Positions 61,067 to 64,000 of a stretch of 64,000 bases of DNA are shown one piece after another. The notes under the pieces are model-generated. The model was given only the letters and a program-made list of their open reading frames with translations. It searched no databases and was not told where the DNA came from. The position numbers and the translations under genes are program-made. This stretch comes from Akkermansiaceae bacterium. Its GTDB lineage: Bacteria > Verrucomicrobiota > Verrucomicrobiia > Verrucomicrobiales > Akkermansiaceae. The stretch spans positions 1 to 64,000 of the forward strand of contig JACKPZ010000004.1 in the NCBI GenBank assembly GCA_024233135.1, read 5' to 3'. Each line of letters starts with the position of its first letter. Within the stretch, counting starts at the first letter, position 1.

Positions 61067-63598
61067 TCACTGCAGATCTTCCAGCCGCTGGCGGCACCAC
61101 GAGAGGCCCTCGGTATATTCCTCGCTGCTCGGGCGCGAGGCGACGAGGTTCTCCCACAGCGACACCGCCTCGGAAAACGCCTGGGCCGACTCCCCTGTTT
61201 TGCCGGCGAGGTGCAACGAGTGGCCGAGGTCGCCGGCCATGTAGGCGCTCGATAGCTGCAGTTGCTCGGAGCGCGGCCCCTTGGCCGAGGCGGTCACCTC
61301 CAGCGAAGCGAGCAGGTCGCGCGCCTTGCGGATGAGTGCAACTTCGTGGTCCCGCTCGCCGGCCACGCCGAGCATCCGCGCCTTCTGCCACCACAACAGG
61401 GCGAGGCGGTAGCCGACGAGCGCGTCGCCCGGTGCCGAGGCGCGGATCCGCTCGAGCATCGCGATCCCCGTGTCGTAGAATTTCATCGCTTCGTCCCCTT
61501 GGCCGCGGTCGCGCAGGATACCCGCGCGCAGTCCGTATTGGGCCGCTTTGCGGGCCGATGCCTCGATGTGATCCGGTTGCTCGATGAGCACTTGTTCGAG
61601 GAGCTTCATCGCGGCCTGCGACAGCGGCTCGGCTCCGGTCACATCGCCGGAAAGCACGGCCGCTTCCGCCATCGAGCCGTAGCATCCGGCGAGGTCCAGG
61701 CGGAGCTGGGTGTTTTTCGGGTCCTTCTCGAGCAGTTTGTTGAGCTCCGCGGCGGCCAGCGTTCGCACCTCACGCGCGTCGCCCATGCTGCCCATGCCTT
61801 CCAGAATCGTGGCGGATGACAGGTAACAGGCGGCGAGCTCGGACCTCAGCACCGCCGAGTCCGGCCGCTCGTCGGCGATGCGGTTGAGCGTCTGGGTCGC
61901 GCGCATCAGCTGGTCGAGTGCCTTGCCGTCCTGACCCTGCGCCGCGAGCAGTTGCGCTTCGTGGAAATCGAGCACCGCCACCAATTGGTCCAGCCGGGTG
62001 ACATCGACGTCTGCGCGCGGAACTTCCGCAAACGCCTTTCGCGCCGTCTCGAACGAAGCGGTTGTTTCCGGGTCGGACTTCGCCTGCCGCAGCAGCGCGA
62101 GCAGCAGCGAATCACGGGCGATCCGGAGCTTGAAATCGGCGTCCTTCGGCATCGTCTCCCAAGCATCGAGCGCCTCTTCCAACCGCCTGCCGGCGGCCTC
62201 CTCATCGCCCGCCGCGAGCATCACTTCGGCGAGCTCCAATTTCACCCGGGCGTGCTCGTCCTTGAGTGCGTCCTGGTCCGATGTCCTCGTCAGGAAATCA
62301 TTGAAATACCGTTCCAACCGTTTGAGCCTCAGATCTCTACCATCCAGAGGAGGCAGGCTCCGATGACCCTTCTCCATCGCCCATTCAAACAAGCGGTCCC
62401 CGATCAAGCGGGACGCCTCGAGCCGCGCCAGCCAGCGGTCGCGCTCATACGAAAGCACGTGCGTCGCCTCCTCCGCCTCCGCCCGCGCCTTTTCCATCGC
62501 CGCCTTGGAGGTCTCGATCTCGGTGCCAGCCTCGATCTGTTCGGCGCGCCGCGCGACCCGCTCACCCGCGAGCTGCGAGGCGGCGAGCTGCCAGAGACCG
62601 GCGAGGCCGATCGCCAGAACGATCGCCGCGCCGAGGGCGAACCACACGCGACGGGTCGCCCGCTCGGCTTTGCGCCGCTGGTCGAGCAGGGTGTCGATCT
62701 CCCGGCTGCGCGCAAGGTCCGCCTCCACCGTTTCGAATCCGGCGCTGACCTCGACCATGCTGCCCGGCCGCGAGTCCGGATCCAATGTCAGGCAGCGTTC
62801 GATCCATTCCCGGAGGCCCTCCTCCAGTGGATTCGCCGCCGGGTCCGGCCACTCGATGGTCTCCTGCTGGGCAACATTGCGGGCCACTTTCTCCAGATCG
62901 GCGTGGATGCCATCACGATGAGTCGCCCCCGCCGGCGGCGCGACTTGTTGGAAGGTCTCGTTGCATCGCGGGAAACGCCCGGTGATCAGCCGGAATGCCA
63001 ACGACCCGAAGGCATACACATCCCAGTGGTAGCCCTCCTCTTCGAGAAAGCCGGCGGGGCGCAGCAGTTGCTCGGGCGGTTGGTAGAGCACCGCGTCGGT
63101 GAAGTGGAAATTCGAAACGCCGGGCATGTTGCCGAGCGCCCAGTCGCTGACCAGCACCGAGCCGTCGTGAGCAATGAACACATTCCCCGGCTTCAGGTTT
63201 CCGTGGGCCACACGCTTCGAGTGGATGCCGGCGAGCGTGCGGGCCAAAGCTCGCACCACTTTCCACGAATCGATGCCGGGATGTTCGTCGAGTTTGTGCT
63301 GGAGCGACCGCGGGACCATTGGCTGCCCCTCGACCTCGTCGGCCACCAGCGGCAGCAGCACACAGGCCGGCGCGCCGCCGAAGTCCGCCGCCAGCACGGG
63401 CATCACACCGTCGGGCCAGCCGCCCGCGGCGAGGCGTTTGGTGGTCTTGTCGAGCAGGTTGCGGTTGATCGCCGGCTCATCGAGCACCTTCAGGACGCAG
63501 GGGGCTCCCGCCCGATCCTCGGCTTGGAACACCCGTCCGCTTTCACCGAAACCAATGAGGTCGTGGACCGTCAGGTCATCCAGCCGGAGAACATCCAT
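61067..63598 (-). CDS. Kinase-like receptor with TPR repeats, probable pseudokinase
   Basis: An 843-residue protein. Residues 1-300 form a protein-kinase fold: glycine loop FGESGRVFQAED, beta3 Lys in CVLKVLD, the catalytic loop as HGNLKPGN in place of HRDLKPxN near 128, and the metal site as SDWALG instead of DFG. The missing catalytic aspartate suggests little or no phosphotransfer. A hydrophobic helix (VWFALGAAIVLAIGLAGLW) near 330-350 spans the membrane, and the remainder has TPR-like helical repeats and coiled coil. It likely scaffolds or senses signals. Start at the ATG at 63598. Confidence 0.8.
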   Translation of the reverse strand: MDVLRLDDLTVHDLIGFGESGRVFQAEDRAGAPCVLKVLDEPAINRNLLDKTTKRLAAGGWPDGVMPVLAADFGGAPACVLLPLVADEVEGQPMVPRSLQHKLDEHPGIDSWKVVRALARTLAGIHSKRVAHGNLKPGNVFIAHDGSVLVSDWALGNMPGVSNFHFTDAVLYQPPEQLLRPAGFLEEEGYHWDVYAFGSLAFRLITGRFPRCNETFQQVAPPAGATHRDGIHADLEKVARNVAQQETIEWPDPAANPLEEGLREWIERCLTLDPDSRPGSMVEVSAGFETVEADLARSREIDTLLDQRRKAERATRRVWFALGAAIVLAIGLAGLWQLAASQLAGERVARRAEQIEAGTEIETSKAAMEKARAEAEEATHVLSYERDRWLARLEASRLIGDRLFEWAMEKGHRSLPPLDGRDLRLKRLERYFNDFLTRTSDQDALKDEHARVKLELAEVMLAAGDEEAAGRRLEEALDAWETMPKDADFKLRIARDSLLLALLRQAKSDPETTASFETARKAFAEVPRADVDVTRLDQLVAVLDFHEAQLLAAQGQDGKALDQLMRATQTLNRIADERPDSAVLRSELAACYLSSATILEGMGSMGDAREVRTLAAAELNKLLEKDPKNTQLRLDLAGCYGSMAEAAVLSGDVTGAEPLSQAAMKLLEQVLIEQPDHIEASARKAAQYGLRAGILRDRGQGDEAMKFYDTGIAMLERIRASAPGDALVGYRLALLWWQKARMLGVAGERDHEVALIRKARDLLASLEVTASAKGPRSEQLQLSSAYMAGDLGHSLHLAGKTGESAQAFSEAVSLWENLVASRPSSEEYTEGLSWCRQRLEDLQ

Positions 63599-63688
63599 CG
63601 GCGAATTTCTAGACGACACCACCGGGGAAGCCAACCCCCAATGCAGCTTGCGCTTGATCGCGGCCCGGAGCGCTCCGACAGTCCGCCC

Positions 63689-64000
63689 ATGGTCATCCGG
63701 ATCCTTGGTTTCCTCGCCCTGATGGCATCCCTCGCGGGGGCCGAAAACACCACGCTCGACCGCTGGCTCGCCCGCCAGGAGACGATCCGCGCGATGGAGG
63801 TCAGCTTCACCCAGACGCGCACGCTGCCCGCTCTCAAGAAACCGGTCGTCACCCCCGGCCGCCTGGTCTTCCAGAAACCTGGCAAACTCCGCTGGGAACT
63901 CGGTGACCCGCCGGCGACCATTGCCGTATCCGACGGAGAGACCGTCACGCTCGTCGACCGCAAGGACGGCAGCGCCCGGCAGATTCCGGCGGATTCGCCG
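63689..64000 (+). CDS. LolA-like outer-membrane lipoprotein carrier, partial
   Basis: A frame open from the ATG at 63689 to the end of the window, 104 codons. It starts with a signal peptide, MVIRILGFLALMASLAGA. The mature part has RAMEVSFTQTRTLPAL and GRLVFQKPGKLRWEL, the LolA N-terminal pattern, which binds lipoprotein acyl chains in the periplasm. It diverges from the kinase-like gene. The rest lies outside the window. Confidence 0.75.
   Translation, partial: MVIRILGFLALMASLAGAENTTLDRWLARQETIRAMEVSFTQTRTLPALKKPVVTPGRLVFQKPGKLRWELGDPPATIAVSDGETVTLVDRKDGSARQIPADSP

Overview
The window looks like a stretch of a GC-rich Gram-negative chromosome, most likely from Verrucomicrobiota. The clues are a secreted protein resembling the exosortase-associated TIGR04073 family, a DUF3500 lipoprotein-like gene, an outer-membrane porin, a NodT-type efflux factor and a LolA-like start. 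This placement is an inference from gene content and base composition.

Positions 1-29304 are a variable region stacked against an initiator tRNA gene (tRNA-fMet, 29228-29304, minus strand). From the left it holds: the end of an IS4-type transposase joined to a beheaded Fic gene; hsdR and a YgjP-like metallopeptidase, the tail of a type I restriction operon; a leftward mobilization block (85-aa protein, MobC-like protein, relaxase, ClpX-like AAA+ ATPase, possible ssDNA-binding protein); a roughly 990-aa unknown gene cut by an IS256-family element; and a leftward tyrosine recombinase. A 52-bp copy of the 3' end of the tRNA-fMet gene lies at 15014-15065 and pairs with the intact tRNA at 29228-29279. 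It marks an integrated element of about 14.2 kb. That element carries its own integrase, a probable excisionase or DNA-binding protein, a RepA-like ATPase, a primase-polymerase-like protein, small genes, and a type III restriction-modification cassette (res, DUF3800, mod, plus a membrane protein overlapping mod). The left block ends at the same att copy with its own integrase, so two elements seem to be stacked in tandem at one tRNA.

Positions 29305-64000 are mostly core chromosome: NAD kinase, MTA phosphorylase, a Na/phosphate symporter, an RlmI-like methyltransferase, PgsA, SerA, DnaG, tRNA-Val, a porin, a PLP transsulfuration-type enzyme, tRNA-Arg, guaB-guaA, an amino acid permease, a kinase-like TPR protein and a LolA-like protein. 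Between them is an efflux operon (permease, ATPase, HlyD-like adaptor, NUDIX hydrolase, outer-membrane factor) with overlapping or closely spaced genes. The interval 51131-54400 is unusual: it has two copies of a 65-bp palindromic repeat next to a large secreted protein of unknown function and lower GC.

The left half is thus mobile DNA carrying two restriction systems (type I remnant, type III complete), several unknown genes and clear insertion scars. The right half is housekeeping and envelope functions.
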